Shown: piece after piece, positions 7,857 through 16,758 of the stretch | How the letters are laid out: the number at the start of each line of letters is the position of its first letter | Position numbering within the stretch: position 1 is the first letter of the stretch | Assembly (NCBI GenBank): GCA_944372195.1 | Contig: CALVYK010000007.1 | Coordinates: 1 to 59,581, forward strand | Direction of reading: 5' to 3' | DNA: 59,581 nt | Origin: an uncultured Bacilli bacterium | Lineage (GTDB): Bacteria > Bacillota_I > Bacilli_A > RF39 > UBA660 | The notes under the pieces: model-generated | What the model was told of the DNA's origin: nothing | What the model saw: only the letters and a program-made list of their open reading frames with translations | Databases searched by the model: none | Made by a program: the position numbers and the translations under genes

Positions 7857-9280
7857 TACTTTCCCCCCTTTAATGTATTTTCAATAAATGACGCTAATTG
7901 ATAAATTTTGTCTTCCTCAAAATAATTTCCAATTATATGCATACCAACTGGCAAATTATTTTTATAGCCAACAGGTAAACTTAATGCTGGTAAGCCTGCC
8001 ATATTAACCGGTATTGTTAATAAATCATCATAGAAACTTTTTAAAGCATCATCTTGTTTTGTACCCAATTTATAAGCAACATCGGTATTAGTTGGACCAA
8101 TAATTAAATCATATTTATTTAATACTTTTTTAAAACTATCAGTCATTTCTTTTCTTAATTTTAAAGCTTTATAATAATACACATTAGCATTTTCCCCACT
8201 TAAAATATAAGAACCAATCATAATCCTTCTTTTAACTTCATTACCAAAACCAATCGTTCTAGTATTTTTATATAATTCATCGATATTTTTAAAGTTATCT
8301 ACTTTTAAACCATATCTAATACCATCATAACGCGCTAAATTACTACTTGCTTCACCTAAAGCAATAACTTGATATAATGGAATAGCATATTCTAAATAAT
8401 TAATATCAACATAATCAACTGTGCAACCCTTTTCTTTTAATAAATTAATAACATTGATTATTTTTTCTCTTACCGTTTTATCAATTACTTCACTCATATA
8501 ATAATTTGGTACTGCAATTTTTAAATTAGTTATATCTTTTCCAATTAAAGATGTATAATCTTTAACCTCTTTTAAAGATGAAGTTAAATCATTTTTATCA
8601 TGACCACTTATAACATTTAATAATAAAGCATTCTCATAAACACTTCTTGTAATAGGTCCTACTTGATCCAAACTAGAAGCAAACGCAATAACACCATATC
8701 TTGATACTCTTCCATAAGTAGGTTTTAATCCAACTAAGCCACAGAAACTAGAAGGTTGTCTAATAGATCCACCAGTATCAGTGCCTAAAGATAAAGGTGT
8801 TATACCAGCAGCTACACAAGCAGCAGATCCTGATGATGATCCACCTGGCACTAAAGAATTATCAATAGGATTTAAAGTATTACCAAAATAACTAGTTTCA
8901 CCAGTTGAACCCATAGCAAATTCATCCATATTAGTTTTACCAATAATAATCATATTTTTTTCTTTTATTTTTGTAATAACAGTTGCATCATAAATGGGAA
9001 TAAAATCATCTAAAATATGACTTGCTGCCGTTGTTCTTAAATCTTTAGTTAAAATATTATCTTTAATGGCAATAGGTAAACCAAATAAAATATTGTCTAC
9101 TTCTTTACCTTCTAATTCTTTAGCTTTTTTAATAGCTTCTTCCTTATTTAAAGTTATAAAACAATTTAAATTAGTTTTTTCAATTCGATCAAAAGCTTCA
9201 TTTACTAAATCAATTGGTTTAATTTCTTTATTTTTTAATTTTTCATTGATTGTTTTTATATCTAAATCTAAATATCTCAT
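7856..9280 (-). CDS. gatA: Asp/Glu-tRNA(Asn/Gln) amidotransferase subunit A (glutaminase)
   Basis: Amidase-signature enzyme that hydrolyses glutamine and feeds ammonia to GatB. The catalytic Ser-cisSer-Lys triad is visible: Lys73 in GLPIAIKDN, Ser148 in PGGSSSGSAA and Ser172 in GTDTGGSIRQP. The rest of the amidase core (ITRSV, DLIIGPTN, AGLPALSLPVG) is intact. The 474-residue length is normal. It overlaps gatC by four bases and gatB by one, the typical tightly coupled gatCAB arrangement. Confidence 0.97.
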   Translation of the reverse strand: MRYLDLDIKTINEKLKNKEIKPIDLVNEAFDRIEKTNLNCFITLNKEEAIKKAKELEGKEVDNILFGLPIAIKDNILTKDLRTTAASHILDDFIPIYDATVITKIKEKNMIIIGKTNMDEFAMGSTGETSYFGNTLNPIDNSLVPGGSSSGSAACVAAGITPLSLGTDTGGSIRQPSSFCGLVGLKPTYGRVSRYGVIAFASSLDQVGPITRSVYENALLLNVISGHDKNDLTSSLKEVKDYTSLIGKDITNLKIAVPNYYMSEVIDKTVREKIINVINLLKEKGCTVDYVDINYLEYAIPLYQVIALGEASSNLARYDGIRYGLKVDNFKNIDELYKNTRTIGFGNEVKRRIMIGSYILSGENANVYYYKALKLRKEMTDSFKKVLNKYDLIIGPTNTDVAYKLGTKQDDALKSFYDDLLTIPVNMAGLPALSLPVGYKNNLPVGMHIIGNYFEEDKIYQLASFIENTLKGGK

Positions 9281-9561
9281 TCTATCACCTTCGGTACAAC
9301 AATGTAATCTCCTTTTACTCTTTTTGCATTTTTTAACGCGTCAGCTTTGCTAATATGACTTTCAATAACATCCTCTGAATACATATTTCTATTGTCACTT
9401 GGACTAATCATTATTTCATCATTTGTAATGTCAACTTTTAATATTTTATCTATTTCCGTTAAAATATCAGTCAACTGTTGTTGATACTTACCCATTTCAC
9501 TATCAGATACATTTAATTTAGCTAAATCAGCAATATGTTTTACTTTCTCTTCACTTATCAT
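9277..9561 (-). CDS. gatC: Asp/Glu-tRNA(Asn/Gln) amidotransferase subunit C
   Basis: A 94-residue GatC, the small belt-like subunit that wraps GatA and stabilises the complex. The HIADLAKLNVSDSEM start, the LTDILTEIDKILKVD helix and a C-terminal KGDYIVVPKVIE ending are all family features. It starts a few bases after camS and overlaps gatA by four bases. Confidence 0.94.
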   Translation of the reverse strand: MISEEKVKHIADLAKLNVSDSEMGKYQQQLTDILTEIDKILKVDITNDEIMISPSDNRNMYSEDVIESHISKADALKNAKRVKGDYIVVPKVIE

Positions 9562-9564
9562 TTT

Positions 9565-10530
9565 TTAATCCTCCAATATATATGTCTCTATTTTTGTATC
9601 ATTTCTATTTTTATTTATAAACGCTTTAGTATTATTATTACTTTTAAAATAAATTTTAATATCAATATTATTAAAATTATTTAAGTTTGTTGTTAATATT
9701 TTACTAATATCTAATATTTCTGATTTTTTAAAATAACTTTTATTTAAAATAATACTTACTTCATTTAAAGTTTTATTTTGATATAATCCATAAGAATTCA
9801 TATATAAATTATAATCACTTAAACTTTTTTTTATAGCTAAAATGGTATTATAAGTTTCATTATCGTTTGTCATAACAAAATTACTTTCTAATAATTGATA
9901 ACTATAATTGACATGTTCCATTTTTATACTATCGTTATTAGTATAACCTAAATATTTAAAATTCCCTTTGTAATCGTCTTCTAAATAAATTCCTATAACT
10001 ACATCAGCTTTTTTCAATTCATCTTTACTTCTAATGTAATCTAATAAATTACTTACTTTAGATAATGCATAATCTAAAACTATTTTTTCATCTACTATTT
10101 TATAATTATTGTCATAATACTGTTTATTATCAACTACTATAGCTAGGGAAATTCCCTTTAAAACATTGTTAGTAGCTAAATAATCTTGTTCATATATAGT
10201 TGTTATATAACTAGGATTTATTGTTACATCATCCACTTTTATTTCTTCTGTGTTGTTATAATCAGTAACTAATTGTTTTATTTCATCACTAGTTAGGTAT
10301 TGTCCTTCTTGATATAAAGAATTATTAATTTTAAAATACTCAGTTGATAACTTCATCAACATCGATTCAACTTCTTCTTTATCATAATCTTTAATACTAT
10401 AACTACCAACACTTTCTTTATAAGGTATTGCTACTTGATAATAAGAATTATCATAGTTAATTTCAATTTTATCATCTTGTTTGTTGCACCCCACCAATAA
10501 TATCAATAAAATCAAAAAAAGTTTTTTCAT
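9565..10530 (-). CDS. camS: CamS-like sex pheromone family lipoprotein
   Basis: A secreted lipoprotein with an N-terminal signal peptide and lipobox LVGC near residue 15-18, followed by a ~300-residue extracytoplasmic domain. It fits the CamS family (Enterococcus cAM373 pheromone precursor relatives): the YYQVAIPYKES segment, NPSYITTIYEQDYL, LKGISLAIVVD and the YTILAIK region are in the expected order. Position directly upstream of gatCAB is the arrangement seen across Bacilli. In-frame ATGs at 10539, 10536 and 10530 are possible; I prefer 10530, which has GTGATG upstream. A TG-extended TATAAT (10546-10551) lies just before it. Function of CamS in non-enterococci is unknown. Confidence 0.8.
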   Translation of the reverse strand: MKKLFLILLILLVGCNKQDDKIEINYDNSYYQVAIPYKESVGSYSIKDYDKEEVESMLMKLSTEYFKINNSLYQEGQYLTSDEIKQLVTDYNNTEEIKVDDVTINPSYITTIYEQDYLATNNVLKGISLAIVVDNKQYYDNNYKIVDEKIVLDYALSKVSNLLDYIRSKDELKKADVVIGIYLEDDYKGNFKYLGYTNNDSIKMEHVNYSYQLLESNFVMTNDNETYNTILAIKKSLSDYNLYMNSYGLYQNKTLNEVSIILNKSYFKKSEILDISKILTTNLNNFNNIDIKIYFKSNNNTKAFINKNRNDTKIETYILED

Positions 10531-10604
10531 ATACATCACTACATAATTATATCATATTTACAAACATTTATTGCATTTTTTATGAAATTATGATAATATC
10601 AAGT

Positions 10605-10693
10605 TGTATAAGATTATTGTCTTTTATTTTTTAAATATATATTCTATTCTTATTAAAAAAAATTAGTGTAAATCCGAATTTTAATCTTATACA
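10605..10693. repeat. 12-bp perfect inverted repeat flanking 65 bp between recX and camS
   Basis: TGTATAAGATTA at 10605-10616 is exactly repeated in inverse orientation at 10682-10693. The pair encloses 65 AT-rich bases in the recX-camS gap, next to the recX terminator. It is too far apart for a simple terminator. It could be a miniature element, a structured RNA or an invertible control segment; none of these is shown. Confidence 0.5.
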
Positions 10694-10694
10694 G

Positions 10695-10735
10695 AAAAAA
10701 CTAATCAATATGGTGTTGCGTTGATTAGTTTTTTT
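10695..10735. terminator. Bidirectional-looking terminator at the end of recX
   Basis: A 10-bp perfect stem (10699-10708 with 10721-10730) with a 12-base loop, A-rich on its left and T-rich on its right, so it would work in both directions. The recX stop codon lies inside the right arm. It serves the minus-strand recX unit. Confidence 0.8.
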
Positions 10736-11474
10736 GTATATTATCAATTTCCTCTTTAGTAAAACCCTTATTATATAACTTACTATATATTTTATACTCT
10801 AATTCTTTATCTTGATATTTTTTACTTAATTTACTATACAATTTATTATATTCTTTTACAATTAAATCATCGTTTTTTATATTTAAATTATCATAAATTT
10901 CAACAATTTTTGATTTATCATAACCTAAATTAATTAATTCATTTACTACTTTATATTTTAATTTAGAACCAGAATAATTGCTATTTCTTGTTTTTTTAAT
11001 AATCAATTTTTCTATTTTATTGTCTATTAAATCATTATCTATTTTAGATATTTCTTCGGATATTATATTTAAATCAATATTATGTTTTAACAAATCATTT
11101 TTAATCTTATCAATTCCATCGTTAGATAAATTTATTCGATCTGAAATATATGCTTTAGCAAAATTTTTATCGTTTATTAAATTAATACTTTTTAATTTAT
11201 TTATTACTTTATTTTTATCAACATTATATTTATCTAAAAATTCATTTATTTCTTTTTCACTTCTTAATTTTTTAGATATTAAATTAACTGCTTTATTATA
11301 AACATCATAATATTCATTTTCTTTATTTATTTTATCTAATAAATCATTATCAATTGTTTTGTTATATAATAGGCTATTATTAATAATTACATCATCAAAT
11401 GTTTTAATCTCTAGTCCATTATCTAAAATTATTTTATATTTTTTACCATTTTTTTTAATTTTTGCTATCTTCAT
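10725..11474 (-). CDS. recX: RecX family regulator of RecA
   Basis: RecX binds RecA filaments and limits recombination. The 249-residue protein has the tandem three-helix repeats of the family. The first contains LRSEKEINEFLDK, followed by LINDKNFAKAYISDRINLSNDGIDKIKNDL (the conserved 'D..fA..yi..r...g...i...L' pattern). Two more C-terminal repeats end with YSKLYNKGFTKEEID. An N-terminal ~55-residue beta extension is as in Bacillus RecX. It overlaps the nitroreductase gene by 20 bases, so it is co-transcribed with it. Confidence 0.88.
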   Translation of the reverse strand: MKIAKIKKNGKKYKIILDNGLEIKTFDDVIINNSLLYNKTIDNDLLDKINKENEYYDVYNKAVNLISKKLRSEKEINEFLDKYNVDKNKVINKLKSINLINDKNFAKAYISDRINLSNDGIDKIKNDLLKHNIDLNIISEEISKIDNDLIDNKIEKLIIKKTRNSNYSGSKLKYKVVNELINLGYDKSKIVEIYDNLNIKNDDLIVKEYNKLYSKLSKKYQDKELEYKIYSKLYNKGFTKEEIDNIQKN

Positions 11475-11961
11475 TTAATAAAACCTCATTTAGATTTAAT
11501 CTTGGTCTTACAAGTGGATTTTCATTTTTTACGCCAATTGCAATAGCAGAAACTAATTCATAATCAATATTAACTAATTCTTTAACATAATCTTCTATTT
11601 TTTTAATATATCCTATCCATAAAGTACCCAATCCCATATTTTCAGCTTCCAACAAAATATTTTCAATAGCGGCTCCAATAGATAAATGATTAAAATACTC
11701 ATTGTTTATATTGTAAACTAATATTAAATAAGGAACAGTTTTAATAACTTCAGCAGTTTTATTTGGACCATAAATTTCGACCATTCTATCACTTATTTTG
11801 TTTTTAATGTCATTATCTAGTATTAAAAATCTCCATGGTTGATTATTTTTAGCTGATGGCGCTTTAATGCCAGCATTTAAAATATCAAGTATCACTTTTT
11901 TATCTATATTGCCCATTTTATAATTTCTAATACTTCTTCTATTTTCTATTTCTTTTAACAT
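11455..11961 (-). CDS. Nitroreductase family protein
   Basis: A 168-residue FMN-dependent nitroreductase-fold protein. The start ENRRSIRNYKMGNIDK and the block GIKAPSAKNNQPWRFLIL form the FMN phosphate site. LSIGAAIENILLEAENMGLGTLWIG is the dimer/FMN segment, and AIAIGVKNENPLVRPR ends the fold. It is shorter than the 200-220 residues of many relatives but has all core blocks. Substrate cannot be deduced. It overlaps both neighbours (recX by 20 bases, the AI-2E gene by 23 bases). Confidence 0.85.
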   Translation of the reverse strand: MLKEIENRRSIRNYKMGNIDKKVILDILNAGIKAPSAKNNQPWRFLILDNDIKNKISDRMVEIYGPNKTAEVIKTVPYLILVYNINNEYFNHLSIGAAIENILLEAENMGLGTLWIGYIKKIEDYVKELVNIDYELVSAIAIGVKNENPLVRPRLNLNEVLLNEDSKN

Positions 11962-12985
11962 TTATTTCCTCCTTATAAAATTTTAATGAACTTAATATTA
12001 TTATTGAAAGTGGTAACGCAATAATAATACCAATAAAGCCAAATAAAATACCACCACCAAAAACAGCTGCTATAACAATAATCGGATGAACTTGATTACT
12101 TTTACCATATACTAATGGATTTAATATATAAGAATCTATCGTTGAAGACATAAGAGTAGCTATAATAACACTTATACCTAATGAAGTACTTAAAGTAAAT
12201 CCTGTTATAACACCGATCACTTGGACAAATATCCCACCAAAATAAGGAACAAAATTTCCTAAAGCAGATAAAATACCCAACAATAAAGCATTAGGATGAC
12301 CAATTATGTAATAAATTAATGTATACTCAAAGAAACTTATAAAAACAATAGTTAAAAAACCTTTAATGTAATTTTTAATTTCATGATCTAATAAAGAAAT
12401 ATAACGATATAATTTATCTGATTTGCTTCTTAAATATTTTTTTATTTCTTCTCTTATTTTATCCATATCAATTAAAAAATATATTCCAGAAGCTAAAGCA
12501 ATAAAAACATTTGATATTACATTTATTGATGTATTAATTGTTTTAACTGCTCCATCTGATACATACTTACCAACATTGCTAATTATTTCGTTAAAAGTTT
12601 TAATTAATGTATCACCTAAACTACCTAAATCAATATTAAAATTAGTTGTTATATCTTTTATAAATATAATTAAAGAATCAATTAAACTAACAATTTGTGT
12701 TGATAGCAATGGTATTAATAATATTATTATTGTTACTATTATAGCAATTAAAACAAACAATATAATGCCAACGCCTAATCCTTTAGGTATTTTTTTATCT
12801 TTCAATACTTCCAAAATTGGATATAAAGCATAAGCAATAACAAAACCAGCAAATAAGGGTAATACTATTTTTAATATTTTATCTAAAATACCTAACCATA
12901 AAGGACTAGCTTGATAAATGAAAAAACAAATTACAGCTATTAAAGCAATATTAATTAACTTAAAATCTAATTTATTTTTTATCAT
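11939..12985 (-). CDS. AI-2E family transporter (PerM-like), copy 1
   Basis: A 348-residue polytopic membrane protein of the AI-2E/PerM (formerly DUF20/UPF0118) family. It has N-terminal paired helices, a long amphipathic cytoplasmic-like segment (SLGDTLIKTFNEIISNVGKYV), and the family's conserved C-terminal region ALLLGILSALGNFVPYFGGIF plus QVHPIIVIAAVFGGGILFGFIGIIIALP. Members range from quorum-signal exporters to Na+/H+ antiporters, so substrate is open. A second paralogue sits at 32576-33703 in this window. Confidence 0.85.
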   Translation of the reverse strand: MIKNKLDFKLINIALIAVICFFIYQASPLWLGILDKILKIVLPLFAGFVIAYALYPILEVLKDKKIPKGLGVGIILFVLIAIIVTIIILLIPLLSTQIVSLIDSLIIFIKDITTNFNIDLGSLGDTLIKTFNEIISNVGKYVSDGAVKTINTSINVISNVFIALASGIYFLIDMDKIREEIKKYLRSKSDKLYRYISLLDHEIKNYIKGFLTIVFISFFEYTLIYYIIGHPNALLLGILSALGNFVPYFGGIFVQVIGVITGFTLSTSLGISVIIATLMSSTIDSYILNPLVYGKSNQVHPIIVIAAVFGGGILFGFIGIIIALPLSIIILSSLKFYKEEINVKRNRK

Positions 12986-12998
12986 AATTTCTCACTTT

Positions 12999-13808
12999 CT
13001 AATTAAGTAATTTTTCTTTTTCTTCAATTTTATTTATTCCAACAATATTTTTATCGTTAGATAATAACTGCAATTCTTTTATTGCAATACCATTTAATTT
13101 TTCTAATCTTTCTTCTTGTGAAATACCATTTTCAATCATATTACTATTTAAAACTTCTAAATTACTTAATATAACTAAATGCATAATATCTGTATAATCT
13201 CTAATGTTTCCGGGTAATTCAGGATTTTTGTTTCTCCACTCTTTAGCAGTCATACCAAATAATGCAACATTTATAACATCTACTTCATTAGCATAAATAA
13301 ACTTTTTTTGCTTATCTGTTAGATAAGGCACAATATATTGTTTCACACTATCAGTCTGAACTAAATAATTAGTTTTAGATAAACTTCTTCTTACAGACCA
13401 TTCTATTTTTTGATTATAACTTTCATTATATTTTAACCGTTCAAATTCTTTTATTAAATATAACTTAAAGATTGGATCCAACCAAGAAGCAAATTCTAAA
13501 GCAATATCTGGATGAGCAAATGTTCCCCCATCATACTTTCCACGTTTGCTTATAAAACCTTTAGCATTAGTTTCTTTTATCCATCTTGATGGACTCATCG
13601 TGAAAGATTGGTTAGCGGAATCATTTTTAAACTCGCGAGATTCCGCTAGTTTAAAATCATCATTAAATAATTCTTCCCATAAACAATAAAACTCAAACGA
13701 ACTTTTATTACTCATCCACTTGATAATAACATCACCAGGATTATTTGAATTTTTATAGCGTGCCAAATCAGTTAAAGATATATAATCTATTTCATTAATC
13801 CTTATCAC
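12999..13808 (-). CDS. KilA-N domain protein with anomalous start region
   Basis: KilA-N is a DNA-binding domain of phage and mobile-element proteins. The N-terminal half has INEIDYISLTDLARYKN, DVIIKWMSNKSSFEFYCLWEEL, TMSPSRWIKETNAKGFISKRGKYDGGTFAHPDIALEFASWLDP, the KilA-N core. The C-terminal ~110 residues are the usual accessory tail (KKFIYANEVDVINVALFGMTAKEWR). The GTG at 13808 has no ribosome-binding site. Upstream, in frame, a perfect GGAGGTG (13869-13875) is followed eight bases later by ATA (13860-13862), exactly where homologues start. So the true product may begin at 13862 with ATA or ATT, or the start codon has mutated. The gene is isolated between an AI-2E gene and dtd. Confidence 0.75.
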   Translation of the reverse strand: MIRINEIDYISLTDLARYKNSNNPGDVIIKWMSNKSSFEFYCLWEELFNDDFKLAESREFKNDSANQSFTMSPSRWIKETNAKGFISKRGKYDGGTFAHPDIALEFASWLDPIFKLYLIKEFERLKYNESYNQKIEWSVRRSLSKTNYLVQTDSVKQYIVPYLTDKQKKFIYANEVDVINVALFGMTAKEWRNKNPELPGNIRDYTDIMHLVILSNLEVLNSNMIENGISQEERLEKLNGIAIKELQLLSNDKNIVGINKIEEKEKLLN

Positions 13809-13883
13809 ACTTACTAAATTATCATTTACTTTTAATTTTGTTTTTATAATTTTATTTTCTATAATTTACACCTCCAATTAGAA

Positions 13884-14321
13884 TTAATCTTCTAATATAA
13901 TTGTAACAGGACCATCATTAGCAATTTCAACTAACATATCTGCTTGAAAAATACCAGTTTCTAAATGAACATCATATTTTTTTATTTCTTCATTAAATAA
14001 TTCATACAATTTTCTAGCTTCATATGCTTTCATTGAATTAATGTAACTAGGTCGATTACCTTTTTTACAATCAGCATATAAAGTAAATTGCGAAACAGAT
14101 AAAATTTCTCCTTTTATATCTAATATTGATTTATTCATAATATGATTTTCATCATCAAAAATCCTTAAATTAACTAATTTTTTAGTTAATTTTTTAATAT
14201 CCTCAATAGTATCAGTGTGACTAAATCCAACTAAAACAACTAATCCTTTATCTATTTTGCCAACAATTTTATTATCAACTAATACTTTAGAATTTTTACT
14301 TCGTTGAATTACTAGCTTCAT
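13884..14321 (-). CDS. dtd: D-aminoacyl-tRNA deacylase
   Basis: DTD removes D-amino acids (and Gly from tRNA-Ala) from mischarged tRNA. The 145-residue protein carries both signature motifs: SQFTLYADCKKGNRPS (active-site SQFTLYA) and NDGPVTIILED near the C-terminus, where the cis Gly-Pro sits. MKLVIQRSKNSKVLVDN is the family N-terminus. It overlaps rel by four bases; rel-dtd coupling is conserved in Firmicutes. Confidence 0.96.
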   Translation of the reverse strand: MKLVIQRSKNSKVLVDNKIVGKIDKGLVVLVGFSHTDTIEDIKKLTKKLVNLRIFDDENHIMNKSILDIKGEILSVSQFTLYADCKKGNRPSYINSMKAYEARKLYELFNEEIKKYDVHLETGIFQADMLVEIANDGPVTIILED

Positions 14322-16456
14322 TTTATTAACCTTTCTACAGATAAAACGTTAGGTATCATATTTAAATCATTCATGTATTTAGTTAATTTTTCTTTGTTTT
14401 CAACTAATACAGTAATCTGATAAATGTAATCATTACCACTTGATAAAGATTTAATACTTTGAATTGTTATATCAGTATTTGATGTTTTAGCTACTATATT
14501 CATTAATATGTTATTATCCAATGATTTAATTAATAAACTAGTTGGATATTTTTTATTTGTATCATTCCATTTTACATCAATTAATCTTTCGTTTAAATCA
14601 CTTACATTTGGACATACCATACGATGAACTGTTATACCATTTCCTTTAGTAATATATCCTACTATTCTATCCCCTTTAATTGGTTTACAACAAGAAGCAA
14701 TATTAACTTTAATATCGTCTATTCCCTCTACTACAATATCATTTTTTATATTTGGTAACACTACTTCTTTATCTTTAGTTTTATTTAAAATAATTTCTTC
14801 TTTTGTGATATTTTCTTCAGTTATAATATTAACAACTTGTGTAGCAGTATATTTATTACTACCAATATTTATATATAATTCATTAATATCAACACATTTT
14901 AATTCGTCTAATACCTTATCAATACTATCCATAAATACAGCATTAGATATTTTTCTTTTTCTTAATTCCTTATTTAATAAATCTTCACCTTTATTGTAGT
15001 TATCTTCTTTAGAAGTTTTATTAAAAAATGCTTTTATTTTATTTTTAGCTTGACTAGTTTTTACAAAGTTCAACCATTCTTGACTAGGTGTTGAACTTTT
15101 ATTAGTATTTATTTTTACAATATCATTATCTTTTAACTTGTAATCTAACGGAACAATATTATTATTTACAATAGCTCCTATTGCAGTATCGCCTACTTTT
15201 GAGTGAACACGATACGCAAAATCTATTGGAGTTGAACCATTTGGTAATTCGACAACATCGCCCATAGGTGTAAATACATATATTGTATCTTTTAAAACAT
15301 CTTCCTTTACAGAATCAACAAAATGTTCTTCACTTTCCTCATTTTTAAGTTCCATAATAACCCTAAAAAATTGTAATTTTTGTTCCATTTCACTTTGCAT
15401 ATTTGATTTACCTTCTTTATATGACCAGTGAGATGCAATACCACATTCCGCAACTTTATCCATTTCATATGTTCTTATTTGAATTTCAAATAATTGTCCA
15501 TCGATACCAAAAACAGTCGTATGAAGTGATTGATACATATTTGTTTTAGGCATGGCAATATAATCTTTGAATCTTTTAGGAATCGGTCTAAATTTAGAAT
15601 GAATTAAACCCAAAACTTGATAACATTCAGCCTCAGTATCAACAAAAACTCTTAAAGCTAACAAATCATATATTTCATTAAATGATTTACCTTTATCTAA
15701 CTTTTTATAAATACTATAGATACTTTTACTTCTACCTTTTATTTCATGTTTGATGTTGTGTTCATTTAATAATTTAGAAACACTATCCATCATTTCCACA
15801 ATGTAATTATCACGTTCTACTTTAGTTTTATTTAACTTTTCTACTATTTGATAATAAGCATCTGGTTTTAAATATCTTAAAGATAAATCTTCTAATTCTG
15901 ATTTTATTGTATTAATACCCAATCTATGCGCGATAGGAGTAAAAATATCTAATGTTTCTTTCGCATTAGCCTTTTGTCTTTTTTCTGATAGAGCCCACAA
16001 TGTACGCATATTATGAAGACGATCTGCTAATTTTAAAATAATTACTCTAACATCTTCTGTCATACCAACTAATATTTTTCTTTGATTAGCAATCATTGCT
16101 TCGGTATCTCCACTAAAATTTAATCTATTAATTTTAGTTATACTTTCAACTAATTTAGCAACTTCTTCACCAAATAAATTTGCTATTTCTTCTTTTGTTA
16201 CATCACAATCTTCAATTGTATCATGAAGCAATGCAGCTTCGATAGTTTTACTATCCGCATGAATTTCACTTAATATATAAGCGACATTTAAAGGATGAAT
16301 TATATAATCATCACCACTATTACGTTTTTGGCCAAAATGTTTTGCACTAGCAAATTCATAGGCTTTTTTAATTTCACTTATTTCATCTTCATTTTTAATA
16401 TATGTTTTTAATTTATTTTCTAATTGTTCATATTTATTTATTTTTGTTACTTTCAT
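14318..16456 (-). CDS. rel: Bifunctional (p)ppGpp synthetase/hydrolase
   Basis: A long RelA/SpoT homologue of 712 residues controlling the stringent response. Order: HD hydrolase domain (~40-190; SAKHFGQKRNSGDDYIIHPL, ALLHDTIEDCDV, LKLADRLHNMRT); synthetase domain (~230-350; GRSKSIYSIYKKL, YDLLALRVFV, MYQSLHTTVFG, EIQIRTYEMDKVAECGIASHW); TGS domain (~400-460; YVFTPMGDVVELPNGSTPIDFAYRVHS); zinc-finger/CC region (CCKPIKGDRIVGY); and C-terminal ACT domain. All catalytic motifs appear intact, so both activities are expected. Confidence 0.97.
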   Translation of the reverse strand: MKVTKINKYEQLENKLKTYIKNEDEISEIKKAYEFASAKHFGQKRNSGDDYIIHPLNVAYILSEIHADSKTIEAALLHDTIEDCDVTKEEIANLFGEEVAKLVESITKINRLNFSGDTEAMIANQRKILVGMTEDVRVIILKLADRLHNMRTLWALSEKRQKANAKETLDIFTPIAHRLGINTIKSELEDLSLRYLKPDAYYQIVEKLNKTKVERDNYIVEMMDSVSKLLNEHNIKHEIKGRSKSIYSIYKKLDKGKSFNEIYDLLALRVFVDTEAECYQVLGLIHSKFRPIPKRFKDYIAMPKTNMYQSLHTTVFGIDGQLFEIQIRTYEMDKVAECGIASHWSYKEGKSNMQSEMEQKLQFFRVIMELKNEESEEHFVDSVKEDVLKDTIYVFTPMGDVVELPNGSTPIDFAYRVHSKVGDTAIGAIVNNNIVPLDYKLKDNDIVKINTNKSSTPSQEWLNFVKTSQAKNKIKAFFNKTSKEDNYNKGEDLLNKELRKRKISNAVFMDSIDKVLDELKCVDINELYINIGSNKYTATQVVNIITEENITKEEIILNKTKDKEVVLPNIKNDIVVEGIDDIKVNIASCCKPIKGDRIVGYITKGNGITVHRMVCPNVSDLNERLIDVKWNDTNKKYPTSLLIKSLDNNILMNIVAKTSNTDITIQSIKSLSSGNDYIYQITVLVENKEKLTKYMNDLNMIPNVLSVERLIK

Positions 16457-16460
16457 ACTA

Positions 16461-16736
16461 TCACTCTTCTTTAAAATATATTTCTCTATTTTTTAAATTT
16501 AATTTTTGTTTTAAATAATCGTCAATTAATAAATCATCAACATTTAAAACATCGCTTACCATTTCATATAATGATAAATCTTTAGCTTTTTTCCATTTCA
16601 CTTCTTTTAAGTAATTCCAAATATCTTCTACTTTAATATATTTGTAGCCATTTCTTTTCATTTCGTTTCTTTTAGTTATCAACGCCGGCTTTAATCTATT
16701 ATACAATTCTTCTAAACTATTAAATTCTACGTCCAT
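16461..16736 (-). CDS. comN: ComN-like post-transcriptional regulator
   Basis: A small helical protein of about 91 residues resembling Bacillus ComN (YrzD), which affects comE mRNA accumulation and interacts with DivIVA. Shared features are ELYNRLKPALITKRNEMKRNGYKYIKVEDIWNYLKEVKWKKAKDLSLYEMVSDVLNV, matching ComN's 'LKP.I..K..EF...GY...T.EDIW..L...KWK....RLHELVNDIL'. I prefer the ATG at 16736. The upstream ATG at 16772 lies inside the C-terminal end of the broken rhuM gene and lacks a ribosome-binding site. In Bacillus comN sits near spoVB and relA, as here. Confidence 0.8.
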   Translation of the reverse strand: MDVEFNSLEELYNRLKPALITKRNEMKRNGYKYIKVEDIWNYLKEVKWKKAKDLSLYEMVSDVLNVDDLLIDDYLKQKLNLKNREIYFKEE

Positions 16737-16758
16737 TTTTGTTCCCATTCCTTTTATT

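Noticed and set aside
13613-13648. 10-bp inverted repeat (TAGCGGAATC and its complement) within the KilA-N gene
   Set aside because: It lies in well-conserved coding sequence of the KilA-N core, so codon constraint and chance are enough to explain it.
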